A stretch of 22,728 nucleotides of DNA, from the NCBI GenBank assembly GCA_964519335.1, contig CAZFIA010000057.1, forward strand, positions 1-22,728, read 5' to 3'. Below are positions 22,446 to 22,728 of this stretch, in pieces. Under the pieces are notes generated by a model, which worked only from the letters and a program-made list of their open reading frames with translations, searched no databases and was not told the DNA's origin. Each line of letters opens with the position of its first letter. Within the stretch, counting starts at the first letter, position 1. The position numbers and the translations under genes are program-made. The DNA comes from JALZVT01 sp964519335. Lineage in GTDB: Bacteria; Pseudomonadota; Gammaproteobacteria; Pseudomonadales; Azotimanducaceae.

Positions 22446-22728
22446 CTAACCGGCCGCTTGCAAATCCCGAAGCGGGTTGTTATCCCAGGGCGCAGTAAAA
22501 TGGGCATCAACGTGATGCTCCGGCACATCGCTCAGCGTGGGATAGGTCCACTGCGGATTGTTGTCTTTATCCACCAGCAAAGCGCGCACCCCTTCCGCAA
22601 AATCTTTGTGGCGCGCGCATTGAGCCGCAATGATCATCTCAAGCTGAAAGCACTCTTCAAGTGAGCAGCTTCGAACCCTGCGCAGTTGTTCACACACCAC
22701 CGCAAGAGAAGTGGGACAACCTGCAGCC
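22446..22728 (-). CDS. 3-hydroxyisobutyryl-CoA hydrolase (partial, C-terminal part)
   Basis: About 94 C-terminal residues are visible; the rest is beyond the window. CPTSLAVVCEQLRR, then ECFQLEMIIAAQC, then KDFAEGVRALLVDKDNNPQW closely match the C-terminal region of 3-hydroxyisobutyryl-CoA hydrolase of the enoyl-CoA hydratase/isomerase family (SPTSL...DFxEGVRAxLxDKDxxPxW). It releases free 3-hydroxyisobutyrate, the substrate of the next gene product, MmsB, so the two are consecutive steps in valine breakdown. The stop TAG is at 22448-22446. Confidence 0.88.
   Translation of the reverse strand, partial: AAGCPTSLAVVCEQLRRVRSCSLEECFQLEMIIAAQCARHKDFAEGVRALLVDKDNNPQWTYPTLSDVPEHHVDAHFTAPWDNNPLRDLQAAG

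Noticed and set aside
1..22728. tRNA, rRNA, CRISPR arrays, insertion sequences or phage genes
   Set aside because: None visible: no cloverleaf-like segments, no regularly spaced repeats with unique spacers, no transposase or integrase motifs.

Overview
The window comes from a draft, scaffolded gammaproteobacterial genome, probably a marine or environmental relative of the Pseudomonas/Cellvibrio side of the class. The core block reads, on the minus strand, rpoE-rseA-rseB-rseC-mucD-lepA-lepB-DUF4845-rnc-era-recO-acpS-rlmD-relA-adk, with nadB divergent from rpoE. Presence of mucD and the DUF4845 gene matches the Pseudomonas arrangement rather than the Escherichia one. Three runs of exactly 100 N (1663-1762, 14620-14719, 16596-16695) mark scaffold joins.

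Layout: 1-335, the start of tsaB (minus). 397-1653, moeA (plus). 1901-2563, a Lys/Ala-rich histone H1-like gene (minus). 2748-3395 adk, 3487-5676 relA, 5669-7009 rlmD, 7020-7451 acpS, 7448-8161 recO, 8207-9100 era, 9141-9872 rnc, 9872-10288 DUF4845 protein, 10290-11078 lepB, 11082-12875 lepA, 13081-14601 mucD, 14812-15279 rseC, 15287-16402 rseB, 16406-17230 rseA (with a gap), 17494-18078 rpoE, all minus. 18253-19839 nadB (plus). 19856-20143 ygfX-like and 20167-20412 sdhE (minus), divergent from ygfZ at 20573-21385 (plus). 21422-22336 mmsB and the 3' end of a 3-hydroxyisobutyryl-CoA hydrolase gene (minus) close the window.

The genes form several working groups. RpoE with RseA/RseB/RseC and MucD is an envelope-stress sigma factor, its anti-sigma control and a periplasmic protease. 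LepA, LepB, Rnc, Era, RecO, AcpS and RlmD serve translation, protein export, rRNA maturation, DNA repair and lipid synthesis. RelA and Adk both handle adenine nucleotides. NadB, SdhE and YgfZ concern flavin and Fe-S enzymes. MmsB and the hydrolase are consecutive steps of valine breakdown.

I see no new multi-gene system, no mobile element, no CRISPR array and no RNA gene. The unusual signals are smaller. There are many short tandem duplications of 9-22 bp, inside genes and in leaders. Two assembly gaps lie exactly where such repeats could vary in copy number. By my start calls 15 of 23 genes begin with GTG or TTG. MucD carries a long Ser-Val repeat ahead of its signal sequence, and the rpoE-rseA spacer is long and repeat-bearing.
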